A stretch of DNA of 64,000 nucleotides, taken from the NCBI RefSeq assembly GCF_039793925.1, contig NZ_JBAMME010000343.1, positions 13,929 to 77,928 on the forward strand, written 5' to 3'. This document shows, one piece after another, positions 63,973 to 64,000 of the stretch. Numbering within the stretch: the first letter of the stretch is position 1; the number at the start of each line of letters is the position of its first letter. The notes beneath the pieces are model-generated. The model made no database searches and was not told the origin of the DNA. It saw only the letters and a program-made list of their open reading frames with translations. The translations under genes and the position numbers were made by a program. This DNA is from Thermogutta sp039793925. GTDB taxonomy: Bacteria > Planctomycetota > Planctomycetia > Pirellulales > Thermoguttaceae.

Positions 63973-64000
63973 AGACTCTCCCTCAAACCAGTCAGACCCG

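Noticed and set aside
1..64000. CRISPR arrays, prophage, transposases, tRNA and rRNA genes
   Set aside because: A reading of both strands found no spaced identical repeats of the right length, no integrase or transposase motif, and no clear tRNA or rRNA signature.

Overview
The window looks like a chromosomal segment of a planctomycete, most plausibly a Pirellulales or Thermoguttaceae-type heterotroph. This is an inference from gene content. Many sugar-enzyme families carry Tat or Sec signals, there is a sulfatase together with a GH29 fucosidase and a beta-helix protein, a CpaC-type secretin, a DNA-binding/receiver fusion, and several lineage-type hypothetical proteins. I see no rRNA, tRNA, CRISPR array, transposase or prophage gene. 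A run of ten N at 42409-42418 shows that this is a draft assembly.

Layout. 30-6456: an O-methyltransferase, an exported transglutaminase/TPR protein, a small membrane protein, a RicT-like PSP1 protein and a PiT phosphate transporter behind a strongly structured leader. 6461-14562: an exported carbohydrate oxidoreduction island, with one Gfo/Idh/MocA protein on the minus strand and a divergent four-gene plus-strand run (FAD oxidoreductase, TIM-barrel epimerase, Gfo/Idh/MocA protein, LamG protein). 15355-24041: a DNA-binding/receiver fusion, topA, a membrane-anchored SurA/PpiD-like protein, an ECF sigma factor and miaA. 24421-30102: a di-haem cytochrome c peroxidase lipoprotein and a minus-strand cheA-cheC-cheD block. 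30594-44642: an aminotransferase, a sulfatase, an exported fucose-isomerase-like protein, a lipoprotein next to a secretin, a Cys-rich secreted protein, the gap-interrupted beta-helix protein and the alpha-L-fucosidase. 44661-57798: mostly housekeeping genes on the plus strand (SpoU methyltransferase, carA, ald, folK with a C-terminal extension, panC, lgt with a PDZ-like insert, aroDE, an eRF1-like protein, an HMGL-type aldolase). 57835-63972: minus-strand genes including adjacent glnS and gltX, a single-domain response regulator and an RNase Z-like hydrolase.

How it fits together. The carbohydrate genes form two loose groups. One is the exported redox/epimerase island. The other is a sulfatase, fucose-isomerase-like, beta-helix and fucosidase group that would suit sulfated fucose-containing glycans. 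The remaining genes are core metabolism and translation. No single locus stands out as a clearly new system. The observations most worth checking are the structured phosphate-transporter leader, the PDZ-like insert in Lgt, the eRF1-like protein, the exported sugar-enzyme island, the palindromic intergenic repeat family, a minus-strand terminator with no matching gene, and the degenerate receiver domain in the DNA-binding fusion.
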